DNA of 64,000 nt. Origin: Daphnia carinata. Lineage: Eukaryota > Arthropoda > Branchiopoda > Diplostraca > Daphniidae. This document shows, in pieces, positions 12,101 to 24,100 of this stretch. Under the pieces are notes generated by a model that worked only from the letters and a program-made list of their open reading frames with translations, did not search any database and was not told where the DNA came from. Every line of letters starts with the position of its first letter. Within the stretch, counting starts at the first letter, position 1. Made by a program: the position numbers and the translations under genes. The DNA lies in assembly GCF_022539665.2 (NCBI RefSeq), contig NC_081332.1, positions 5,223,803-5,287,802 of the forward strand, in the 5' to 3' direction.

Positions 12101-15100
12101 GAATAGGTCGGCAAGTTACGTAGGGATCTCCCTGGTAAGATTCTTTGCAACTACACGCGGGAACGTGATTGGAAACCCTGCAATCAGCGTTTTGACCACA
12201 TGTTCCGGGACAAGGATCAATGCAGCGATTATTCAAACAGCTTTGATGGCGCGGACAGTCCGTGTTCAAAACACATTCTGGCCGGCAAGAGCTGAATGGA
12301 TCTCCGACATAATTAGCCGGGCAGACGCAATTGATGGCGCCGTTTTGTTCCTTGCATTGAGCGTTGGTACCGCAAGGATTGGGATCGCAAAGTTTCGTCT
12401 GCTGGGGGATGTTTGGTTCGACTAGAATAATACCCGACAGAAAAATTGTCATCAACTAATTGGCAACTTTTACGACAAAAAGGCAAGTACTCGTCCATTT
12501 TGAATGGAAACAGTATGCAGAGGCGAGAAAAAATGTGTGCATAGATAGACAAAGCCCAAATGACGTGCTGTAAAAGTGCAATGCTCTCTTCGAAATTGTA
12601 AAAATTATCAGTTTTTTTTTTTTTTCACTTAAGAATAACCAGAAAATGTCAATTAGTACCAGAACCAAAAAGAAAATGGCAAGAAACTGCCAGAAAAAAA
12701 AATGATGAACCAAAATTCGAATTGCGATCCCATCAATACGTGACAGGCATTTAGAAAAATCGCCTACCCAGACTCTTAACGGTAGCAAACACACGCGCAA
12801 CGCTATGAATAAAATAAAAACTAGGCAAGAAGCACCTTGAAAAAATAAGCGTATAGCCGAATCGTATGAATAACGCTTCTTACCTACTGCCGCAATCGGT
12901 AGGCAATTACGGAAACCATCGCCCGTGTAACCTGCCGTGCAGATACACAACGGTGAATGGTTGACGACTTTACATTCCGCGTTGGATGCGCAAGTTCCAG
13001 GGCATGGATCAATACACTTTTGATTCATGCAAGCTTGGCTCGAAGGACAATCCGAGCTGAGGATGCATTCCGGTCGGCAATTCGGTACCGAACCAATCAT
13101 GCCAGGGACACATCCGCATTGAGCTTGACCAGCTACGACTTGACATTGCGAATTGGGTCCGCAAGGTGTGGGTGTGCAAGGATTGGGTGGTAGAGGTGGC
13201 AATGTTGCTACTTCGCCTACAGTATTTGGTGCTGGTGCTACAAATGTTAAATTATTTCAATTAGTTACAAACACAAACTCAATACAGGTTGTTAGGAAGT
13301 TTAGTGGAATTCATGCTTACTGGGTATAATGTGACAACCGGTTAGAGGATCACCAGTCCATCCGGACGGACAGACACAAATCGGGTTGTGGTTAACGACT
13401 TGGCATTTAGCATCTCGACCGCAAGTTCCGGGACAAGGATCTTGGCATTTAAAGTTGGTGCATGCCTGGGATGGGGCGCATTCTGAACTCGAAACACATT
13501 CCGGTCGGCATTCTGGTGGAACACCCAAATTGCCCGGTTGACAAGAGCAGACCGGCACGTTGCCCATTTCCCGACATTGACTATTTGGACCGCAAGGCGT
13601 TGGTACGCATGGTCTAACTACGCTCGGGGAAGTCGGTGGTACTAGATTTGAAATACGTATTCGAATTAGTTTCGCAATAGATGGCGCAACTGGAGTTGGT
13701 CAGATATTTGAATTAAACTGGCTTACTTATCACAGGAATAGGACGGCAAGATCCATAAGGATCTCCAGTGTGGGACTCTTTACAACTGCAAACAGGAATA
13801 TGATTCGTGACCTTACAAACTGCATTAATTCCGCAAATGTCTGTGCACGGATCTACACAGCGGTTGTTTACGCAGTTCTTATCACGGGGGCAGTCTGTGT
13901 TGAGAACACATTCCGGCCGGCAAGAGCTGTACGGATCTCCGACATAATTAGCCGGACAAACGCAATTGATGGCGCCGTTTTGTTCCTTGCATTGAGCGTT
14001 GGTACCGCAAGGATTGGGATCGCAAGGTTTTGGTGGTTGAACCACATTGGGCTCGACTGCATTCAAAATAAAACGAAACTTTCTATAATATTCCCCATGA
14101 TTAACGTTTTCTCATCTGTCCTAAGACTTATTCGATCTGATCTCTTATCAATTGACTGTTAAATTGTTTTGAGTTTAAATCGAAACAAATGAAACCGCTG
14201 GATCATTAACGATACGAAGGTTCTGTAGCCAAATTCAATGGTCTTGAAAATCTTACCGATGGCTGGGATTGGTCGGCAATTGCGATATGCATTGCCCGTG
14301 TATCCCGTGACGCAGCTGCAGACGGGTGAGTGGCTGACAACTCGGCACTCGGCATTGGAGCCGCACGTTCCAGGGCAAGGATCAACGCATTTCTGGTTGA
14401 TGCAAGCCCTGTTGGACGTACAGTCCGAGTTGAGGACGCACTCTGGCCGGCAGTTGGGCGCCGATCCGATCATGCCGGGCACACAGCCGCACTGGGCTTG
14501 TCCCGCAACCACTTGACACTGCGAATTGGGACCGCAAGGTGTCGGCGTGCAAGGGTTAGGTGGTAAGGGTCGTAACGTGCCTTCCTCCACTACAGGATTA
14601 GTTGTTGGTTCTACAAGGTTAACACGTTTTCAGGTTGGTTAGCCACAAATAAATACATTCTACACAAACTACATGGTTGTGTGGTAAAAACATGCTTACT
14701 AGGGATAATGCGACATCCAGTTAGAGGGTCGCCAGTCCATCCGGACGGGCAGACACAGATCGGGCTGTGATTGACAACTCGGCATTGTGCATCTCGACCA
14801 CATGCTCCTGGGCAGGGATCCTGACATTTTATGTTGATACACGCTTTCGATGGTGGGCATTCGGAGCTTGAAATACACTCAGGTCGACAATCAGGTGGAA
14901 CACCATCGAAGCCTGATTGGCAAGAGCAAACAGGCTGAGAGCCGACTGGCCGACAAATACTGTTCGGCCCGCACGGCGAAGGATCGCAAGGTTTGACGAC
15001 TGACGCTTCAGTCGGCGGCACAACTGCGTGCATCAAAGAAAAAAGAATGTGGTATTTTCAAAATGGAAGACGTATCTTTCAGTTGGAGCTATCGTTACCG

Positions 15101-18100
15101 ATAGCTTAACGCTTTTCTTGTCGCTACCTTCACCAGAAGTAATTGAAAGTGGGACTTACCGACGGGTATTGGCCGGCATGAAGTGTAGGGATCCCCGGTG
15201 AATTTCGGTTGACAAGTGCAGACAGGCTGGTGATTAGCGACGCGGCATTCGGTATGGAAACCACAAGCGCCTGGGCAAGGATCGACGCACTTTTGGGCGA
15301 CACAAGCTCGATTGCTCGGGCAATCACTATTAACCACGCACTCTGGACGACAATTGGGAGCTGTGCCAATCATGTTAGCTACACAGCCACACGTAGCTTT
15401 CTCATCGCGCACTTGGCAAACACTGTTTGGTCCGCAAGGCGATGGCGTGCAAGGGTCCGTGATTTGCGGTTGAACGGGTGGTCTCACAACTATTGAAAAA
15501 CATTTAAATTATGAACTGAGATGTGGAGTTTTGTTATTAATTACGGTACCTGGTGTTGGACGGCATTCGATGAATGGATCTCCAGTTTGTCCTCGAGGAC
15601 AACTGCAGATGGGATTGTGGTTGATAACTCGACATTCGGCATCTTGTCCACAGATTCCAGCGCAAGGATCGCGACATTTCTGGTTAATGCATGCCAGGGT
15701 GGATTCGCAGTCTGAATTTACGAGACACTCCGGCCTACAACTGGGTGGCACGCCGTGGTAGTCGGCTTGACAAGAGCAAACTGGGCGACAATCCATTTCA
15801 CGGCAAACGCTGTACGGCCCGCATGGAGAAGGACTGCACGGTTTACATTTTTCCTCAACAGATGCCTCTGTCGGTCTCGGGACTACAACAACAAAACATT
15901 TAATAAATTAATTTTCGACATTCAAATACTAATCAAACGAAAGAAATGAGTTTAACTTCAACTGGAATGATCTTGCAAGATTCGAGCGGATTGCCAGTAT
16001 GTCCTTGAGGGCAGTAGCACGAGGCGAAGTGATTGATGACACGACATTCGGCGTTGTTGCCACATAAACCCGGGCACGGATCGCGACATTTCTGGTTGAC
16101 GCAAACTTGAGTGGAAGCGCAATCGGAGTTGAGGACGCACTCGGGTTTGCAACCCTGTCGGGCGTCGCCAAAGTACTCGGGGAGACATTGACAAATGGCC
16201 GATCCGGATTGTTCGCGACAAACAGCGTTGGCGCCGCAAGGTGACGGATTGCAAGGAGTAGGTGTTGGTTTCTTCGGAGGTTCTGATACAACAGCTATAT
16301 ACGGCAAAAATGAGAAATTACGTAAATGAAACTGTACAAACTAATTTCAAAGATGTTATTACGTTGGATCGGGACGCAGCTACGGAATGGATCGCCAGTG
16401 TGAGATTCTTTGCAAGAGCAGACGGGATTGTGACCGACGACGCGACACTGAGTGTTGGCGCCGCAAATGCCAGCGCAAGGATCTTTACATTTCTGATTGA
16501 TGCAGGCCAAGTTGGACGGGCAATCGCTGTTGCGGACACATTCAGGCCGGCAGTTGGGCACCGTGCCGATCATACCGTCTTGACAACCGCATTGGGCTTG
16601 GTTGCTAACCACTTGACATTTGGAATTGGGACCTGTACAGTAAAAAAAAATCCTCGTTTAACAGTGTCCATCGTTTAAAAATAAAATCTTAATTACCGCA
16701 TGGCGAAGGTATACACGGGTTGGATGGCTCCTCAATGACGGGCTGTTGTGGTCGAACAGGGAAAGGTTGGCAACGAACAAATGGATCGCCTGTAAGATCC
16801 CTCGGACAATTACAAATCGGGTTATGCTGAACGACTCGACAAACGGCGTTCTCTCCGCAAACACCAAGACAAGGATCCCTGCACTTCTGGTTGATACATG
16901 CCAACGATTGAGAGCACTCGGCGTTGGACTAAAAAATAAATCAAATCAAATGTCGTTGATGTTCTTGAAAATAAAACGGTAATGAATATTAAACTTACGG
17001 AACACTCGGGACGGCAGCTGGGCGGAACTCCAACGAATCCAGATTGACAAGAGCAGACGGGCTGGTTGCTGACTTCCCTACAGGCGCTGTTTGGCCCACA
17101 AGGCGACGGGACGCAAGGTCTCTCGCTGACAACGGGCTCGATGGGCCGGCTTTCGACTGGAATTGGCCGGCAAGCCGATGAGGCATCGCCTGAATAGCCG
17201 GACTGGCAACTGCAGACTGGATAGTGATTGATAACGCGACATTCGGCGTTCAAACCGCAGACGCCAGGGCAAGGATCGACGCATCGGTTGTTGGCGCAAC
17301 TCTTGTCCCGAGGACAGTCCGAATTTTGCACGCATTCCGGCCTGCAGCCGCTGTAAGGATCGCCGACGTAGTTTGGTGGACATTTGCAAGACGCACTGTT
17401 TCCTTGAGCTCGGCAAGTAGCTCCAACTCCGCAAGGTGCTGGATTGCAAGGATCTTTAGGTCTGGACGTAACCGGCTCTGGTTGGACAACTACCGGCTCA
17501 GTGCAACGAACGAACGGGTCACCCGTCATGGTGCCGGGGCATGAACAGATCGGATTGTGATCTTTAATGACGCAGTTGGCTCCTATTCCACATGTGCCCG
17601 GGCATGGATCGACGCATTTTTGATTGACACAGGCCTTGTTTTTAGGACAGTCGCTGCTGGCTATGCATTCGGGTCGACACGGGTTGCCGTAATAACCGGG
17701 CAAGCAAGAGCAAGTGGCTTGATTATTGACAGGTCGACAATCTGCGTAGTTGCCGCATGGATTTGGATTGCAAGGATTGGGAACGACAGGTTCAACCACA
17801 CTAGGTGAAACGGCTATTTTTTAAAAGAAAAAGAGTTCGTTAATTCAAGTTTTTTAAATTTAAGCAGTAAATAATGTCTTACGTCTTGGTGCGCAAGATC
17901 TGGTCGGATCGCCTTGATATCCTTGCAAACACGAACATATCGGGTTGTGGTTGTTGACTTTGCAAACTGCATTTTGGCCACACACTCCAGGACAAGGATC
18001 CCTACATTTTTGGTTCATGCAGGCCAAGTTGGGTGGGCAATCCGAGTTGAGGACGCATTCGGGTTTGCAGTTGGGGCAATCGGGTCTCGGTGGCAATTGT

Positions 18101-21100
18101 GGGTATGAAACCGGTGGGGATAATGTCGGGGTAACGACGGGTGAAACGACAATCGGGTTGCAATTCTCGTAAGGATTGCCGGTATATCCAGGAACGCATG
18201 TGCAGACTGGATTGTGTCCCGTCACGCGGCATGCTGCGTTGATTCCGCAAGCGCCTGGACATGGATCGCGACACTTTTGGTTGATGCAAGCCTGAGTCGG
18301 TTGGCATTCGCTGTTGGTGGTACATTCCGGTCCGCAACCGCGGTTGCTCTGCGGATCGCCGAAGAATCCTGGACGACAAGTACAGATGGGATTCTTTGTG
18401 AAACCCACACTGCAATCAGCATTCGGTCCACATGGGCTAGGATTGCATGGTTCAGATATCACGGGGGCTGTAAAGAAACAATGCGTGTTATGATTTTTTT
18501 CAGCTAACTAATTGAATTAGCCAAGTAAATACGTACATGTACAGCCGGTCAATGGGTTGCCAATGGTGCCAGCTGGACATTTGCAGATTGGATTATGATC
18601 ACGAATTTCGCAAACAGCTCCAACGCCACAACGGCAGGGATTGACACATTGTCCGTTGATGCAAGCTTCTTTTGCCGGGCAATCGCTGTTGCTTCTGCAA
18701 CCAGTCACTGCTCGTGAAAAATTAAAAATTAAAATGATGTTATTGAAACAAGTTTGTGTAGAGAAACACGTTGAAATGGAACTCACATTGGTAGCACTGC
18801 TCGCGAGGATTTCCAGTGTATCCTTCGAGACAACTGCAGACGGCGTTGTGACTGACGGCTTGGCAGGAGGCGAGACGGCCGCAAACGCGAGTCTGGCAAA
18901 CTGGAATACACTGGGCGGTAGGGCGGTCACAATAACGATCGTAAGGGCAGTCGTTATTGGATTGACACTCTCCGACAACCACTATTCGATCAATTTCATA
19001 GAGCAACAAACAAAAAAAAAAAAAAAAAAAAAAAATGAAAAATAAAATTAGTTTTTTCTAAGAAATCTTGCATGGTTGCCTAAGGCAGTCAGAAGCCCAT
19101 CACCACATAAGTGCACGTCAACGTCTATGAGATAAGTATAAAAAAATGTAAGTAGATGGGAATTAAGTAGGGGGCTTGTGTCGCTATGAGTTACGCTATT
19201 CAACGAAATCCATTTCATTCGAAACAGATGGAGCTATTTTTCATCCAGACCCAGGTCTCGTCAGTTAGAGCTGTCGGTATGGCAATAATAAAAAAAACAT
19301 GAATAATTTGCTGGCTGATCTTTTTTTTGTTTTCGTGAATCGTCGGGTATGAATGATTAGGTGAAGGTAATGTTCCAAAGCGTTGATTCGATGGCGATAT
19401 ATTTTTTTTTAAGTCTGGAGAAATTGTTCGGTCGTTTCTAGATGATGACTGGACAAGTACCGGCTATGCATTGGATGGTAGGCACTCCAGTGAATCCAGG
19501 TCGGCATGCACAGACAGGGTTGTGGTAGACGACTTGGCACTGGGCGTTGGGCACGCAAGGCCGGTAGGCGCAAGGATCAACGCAGCGCTCGTTGGGTATG
19601 TCGCAGGATTCCGTGTCCAGGCAGTCGTTGTTGCTGACGCAGCCCGTCTTTGGCTGGAACGATCGCCTGCGGCGGAGTCGGACGACCTGGAGGAGGTCGC
19701 TCCGACCCGAATGGTCTCAACGGGTCGGGTAAGACAAACGTTGGTGGCGTGCTTTGTGTTCCAATCGGTGGCTGCTGGATTGGTGGACGACTTGGCGTTC
19801 CAGGAGAAGACGGTTCAGCCACTACGGGTACTGGGGTACCTGGGGAGGCGGGGGATTGACCAGGTATGGCCGTCTGGGGACGACTCGTTACCTCGGGTAC
19901 AGGTAGAGGCGGTTTAGGGTACGGGTACGGGTCGGGTCTCTCGGCTGGCGGTGCAGGGGGATACCCAGGGGGTCTTTCCGCTATTACAGGGACGGTGGGC
20001 GGGGAACCCGGAGGTCGGGTTCCACCGATAGCCGATGGCGGAGTAGGCAAAACGGCTGTTGGGGGCCTAGTGGGTACCGGTGGGTAAGACGCCGAAGTGG
20101 GTTGGTAAGAAGGCGGTTGAGATGCTGGTACTTCGGCCTCTACTGGAGAAGTCGGGGGAGGTGCGGGGTACCCGGGTGGTTTGGAAGTTGGACCAACAGG
20201 GTACGACGGAGGTGTTTCGGCCACCGGTGGCAAGCCAGGAGAAGATGTTACTGGTGCTGGGTAAGGATACTGTGGGGCACTAGTCGTACTGGGTTGCTCG
20301 CCAATTACTGAAACGCTCGGGGGGTTGGATACCGACGGCAATTGAGGGGTGGGGCTCGGTGGATATGCGGGATTGATTTCAGCTACAGGAGCCAAACTGG
20401 GGGGTGTCGGATAGGTAGGGCGTGGAGGTCTCGTAGCTGGTTGACCAGGACCAGGAGGACTGGGTTCGGCAACAACTGGTTCAGATGGTAAAGGGAGGTC
20501 TACTCGTTCCTGGAATAGCAGGGGAGGAAGGTGAAGGAACTTCCGCTACAGGAGCCAAACTGGGAGGTGTTGGATAGGTAGGCCGTGGAGGTCTGGTAGC
20601 TGGTTGGCCAGGACCAGGAGGACTGGGTTCGGCAACAACTGGTTCAAATGGCAAGGGAGGTCTACTCGTTCCTGGGATGGCAGGGGAAGAAGGCGAAGGT
20701 ACCTCAGCTACAGGAGGCAAACTTGGGAGGTGTTGGATAGGTAGGCCGTGGAGGTCTGGTAGCTGGTTGGCCTGGGCCAGGTGGACTGGGATCAGCAACA
20801 ACTGGCTCAGATGGTAAAGGAGGTCTACTCGTTCCTGGGATGGCAGGGGAAGAAGGCGAAGGTACCTCAGCTACAGGAGGCAAACTTGGGGGTGTTGGAT
20901 AGGTAGGCCGTGGAGGTCTGGTAGCTGGTTGGCCTGGGCCAGGTGGACTGGGTTCAGCAACAACTGGCTCAGATGGTAAAGGAGGTCTACTCGTTCCTGG
21001 GATGGCAGGGGAAGAAGGTGAAGGAACCTCAGCTACAGGAGGCAAACTTGGGGGTGTTGGATAGGTAGGCCGTGGAGGCCTGGTAGCTGGTTGGCCTGGA

Positions 21101-24100
21101 CCAGGAGGACTGGGTTCGGCAACAACTGGTTCCGACGGTAGAGGAGGTCTACTTGTCCCTGGTATGGCGGAAGGTGAGCCCGGTGGAATTTCAGCTACAG
21201 GGGCTAAGCTGGGAGGTGTTGGATACGTCGGTCGCGGAGGCCTTGTCAAAGGCACACCGGGTCCAGGTGGACTCGGTTCAGCTACAACTGGCTCAGACGG
21301 CAAAGGAGGCCTACTCGTTCCTGGTATAGCAGGAGGCGAAGGGTAAGGAACTTCGGCTACAGGTGGTTGAACGGGAGGAACAGATGGCGCTGGTGGTGGA
21401 TATGGAACATCGGGTTTAGGTGTAGGAGGACGCGTCTCAGCGATAACTGGGACAGTGGGTGGGTTAGAAATACCCGGTTTCTCTGGAAGAGGTGCAGGGT
21501 AAGTGGGTCTAGGAGTGTCAACTGATGGAGGTATACTAGGAGGAGATGAAGGTTTAGGTGGATAAGAACCAGGTGGTCGAGGGGTTGAAGGACGCTGAGT
21601 TTCGGCTATGACTGGAACTGTAGGAGGATAGGCAATAGAAGGCGGTTGATGCGTAGGGCGAGGTGGGCTACCCGTTGTTTCAGCAATGGGTGGTAGATGA
21701 GGCGGAGTTGGGTAGGAAGGAGGTGGAGGTCTCGTAGTCGGGGTAACCGGAGAGTAGGGCGGGCTAGGTTCAGCCACGACCGGGTCCGTTGGTGGACGTG
21801 GTCTACCTGTGCTCGGCGTGGCAGGAGGAGAAGGTGAAGGGCTTTCGGCCACAGGTGGTTGATACGGAGGGATAGAAGGCGCAGGTGGTGGGTATGGAAC
21901 ATCAGGTTTAGGTGTAGGAGGACGAGTTTCAGCGATAACTGGGACCGTGGGTGGATTGGAAATGCCCGGCTGCTCCTGAACAGGTGCAGGGTAAGTAGGT
22001 CTAGGAGTTTCAGCCAAAGGTGGGATACTAGGAGGAGCAGATGGTTTGGGCGGAGGAGAACCAGGTGGTCTGGGGGTTGCGGGAGGTTGCGTTTCGGCTA
22101 TGACCGGAACGGTAGGCGGGTAGGCAATAGAAGGTGGCTGTTGAGTAGGGCGAGGTGGTCTAGATGTTGTATCAGTTATAGGTGGCAGGTGGGGTGGAGT
22201 CGGGTAGGAAGGACGTGGAGGTCTCGTGCTGGGTGCGCTCGGCTCGTAGGGCGAGCTGGGTTCAACAACAACCGGTTCAAAAGGTAAAGGAGGCCTATTC
22301 GTTTCCGAAATGGCAGGAAGCGAAGGTGAAGGAGTTTCAGCTACGGGTGGTAAGTGAGGAGGACTTTGAGGAGTTGGGGAAGGATATTGAATTCCGGGTC
22401 TATGGGTAGTCGTCTCAGCGACAACGGGTACAGTAGGTGGGTAAGAAATTCCAGGTGTTTCTTGGATAGGAGACGGGTACGATGGTTTCGGGGTATCAGC
22501 TACAGGTGGTAAGCTAGGTGGGTTAGACGGTTTAGGTGGAGAAGGTCCGAGTGGTCGGGGTGTTGAGGGAGGTTGAGTTTCGGCTACCACTGGCACGCCA
22601 GTTGGGTACGAAACCGAAGGCGGTTGATGGGTAGGGCTAGGTGGTCGGGCTGTGGTTTCAGCAATAGGTGGCAAGTTAGGAGGTGTCGGATAAGAAGGAC
22701 GAGGAGGTCTCGTGGCTTGGGTAACCTGTTCGTAAGGCGGACTTGGTTCAGCCACCACCGCGTCCGTTGGTAGAGGAGGTCTACTCGTTCCAGACGTAGC
22801 AGGGGGAGATGGAGCTGGTAACTCGGCCGTAGGGGGTTGGTAAGGTGGAATCGAAGGAGGTGCTGGTGGGTAAGGAATGTCGGGTTTAGCGGTAGGGCGA
22901 GGCGTTTCAGCAATAACTGGAACGGTGGGTGGATTGGAAATGCTCGGCGTTTCTTGGACAGGTGCAGGGTACGAAGGTCTAGGGGTTTCGGCCACAGGTG
23001 GTATGCTAGGAGGGTTAGAAGGTTTAGGTGGGGAAACACCAGGCGGTTGGGGAGTCGGGTAAGACGATGGCTCCCCAACTACGGGAACCGTCGGAGGACG
23101 CGGAAGGTTTATGGTTTCCTGGGTAGGTGACGGGTAATCGGGGCGAGGGGTTTCTGCTATCGGGGGCAATGGTGCTGGATTTTGCGGGGCAGGCGGACGC
23201 GGGGTATACTGTGGCGTAACAGCCGAAGGAGCAGGGGTTTCGGCAACAACCGGAAGTGTAGGCAAGCTAGGAATGCCAGGTGTTTCTTGCACAGGAGCGG
23301 GGTAGGTTGGTTTAGGAACCTCAGCTACCGGTGGTATACTAGGCGGGTTAGAAGGTTTAGGTGAAGAGCCAACAGGCCGAGCAGTCGAAGGAACCGGAGT
23401 TTCGGCAACTACTGGAACTGTAGGCGGGCTAGCAACAGAAGGTGGTTGATGGGTAGGATATGGTGGACGGCCAGTGGTTTCCGCAATGGGTGGAAAATTG
23501 GGTGGTGTTGGATAAGTAGGAACGGGAGGCCTTTCGGAAGGTGCAGGCGGTTCGGAAGGTGGGCTGGGTTCAGCAACGACTGGCTCGGTAGGCAACGGAG
23601 GTCTACTCGTTCCGCTCGTGGCAGGAGGTAAAGGCGAAGGGGTTCCAGCAACGGGTGGTTCAACAGGTGGAATAGAAGGAGCAGGTGGTGGGTATGGGAT
23701 ATCAGGTTTAGGCGTGGGTTTAGGGGTTTCGGCAACAACTGGTACAGTCGGAGGGTTAGAGACGCTAGGTGTTTCTTGGACAGGCGCAGGGTAAGAAGGT
23801 GTGGCGGTTTCAGCTAAGGGCGGTAAACCTGGTGGGTTAGATGGTTTAGGTGGCGAAACACTGGGTGGAGGAGCAGTTGGCGGAACCGGAGTTTCGGCAA
23901 CTACTGGAACACCGGGCGGGCTAGTACTGGAAGGATATTGCTGAACAGGTGTAGGATAAGTAGGTTTCGGGCTTTCAACGCCAGGTGGTATGATGGGAGG
24001 AGAAGAAGGTACAGGTTCCAGTGGAATGGGTGGAGAGGTGGAAGGTGATCCGGGTTCCGCAACCACAGGTAAGACAGGAGGACGAGGAGCATCTGTGGTT

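Larger units (their letters stand above)
9921..12427 (-). repeat. duplicated six-exon block, copy 2 (exons 48-53)
   Basis: Partner of 2275-4775. Identity is very high over exons 50-53 and their introns, clearly lower over exons 48-49. Intron lengths outside both ends of the block differ between the copies. Confidence 0.9.
1..15023 (-). repeat. higher-order A-C-B exon repeat (ten complete cycles plus a partial A)
   Basis: Exons 43-73 each encode EGF-DPY-EGF and fall into three sequence classes in fixed order. A (321/324 nt): [38 protein letters not shown] (always 354 nt): [32 protein letters not shown] (330, once 333 nt): [46 protein letters not shown]. All introns between them are phase 1. 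Cycle length on the genome varies from about 1.3 to 1.8 kb, due almost only to introns. Confidence 0.95.

Noticed and set aside
1-15023. CRISPR or satellite interpretation of the regular repeats
   Set aside because: Units are exons encoding EGF-DPY-EGF with intron splice sites; spacing varies with introns, and the setting is a eukaryotic gene.
19577-20801. Small introns as an explanation of the frame changes in exon 33
   Set aside because: Direct comparison with adjacent repeat copies shows single-base differences exactly at the break points, which introns would not produce.
21859-22287. Plus-strand Arg/Trp-rich open frames opposite exon 33
   Set aside because: They are the antisense of Pro/Thr-rich repeats; their periodicity mirrors the minus-strand coding repeats.
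21606-23738. Leu/His-rich minus-strand frames within exon 33
   Set aside because: They are out-of-frame shadows of the proline repeat, with no start or splice context.
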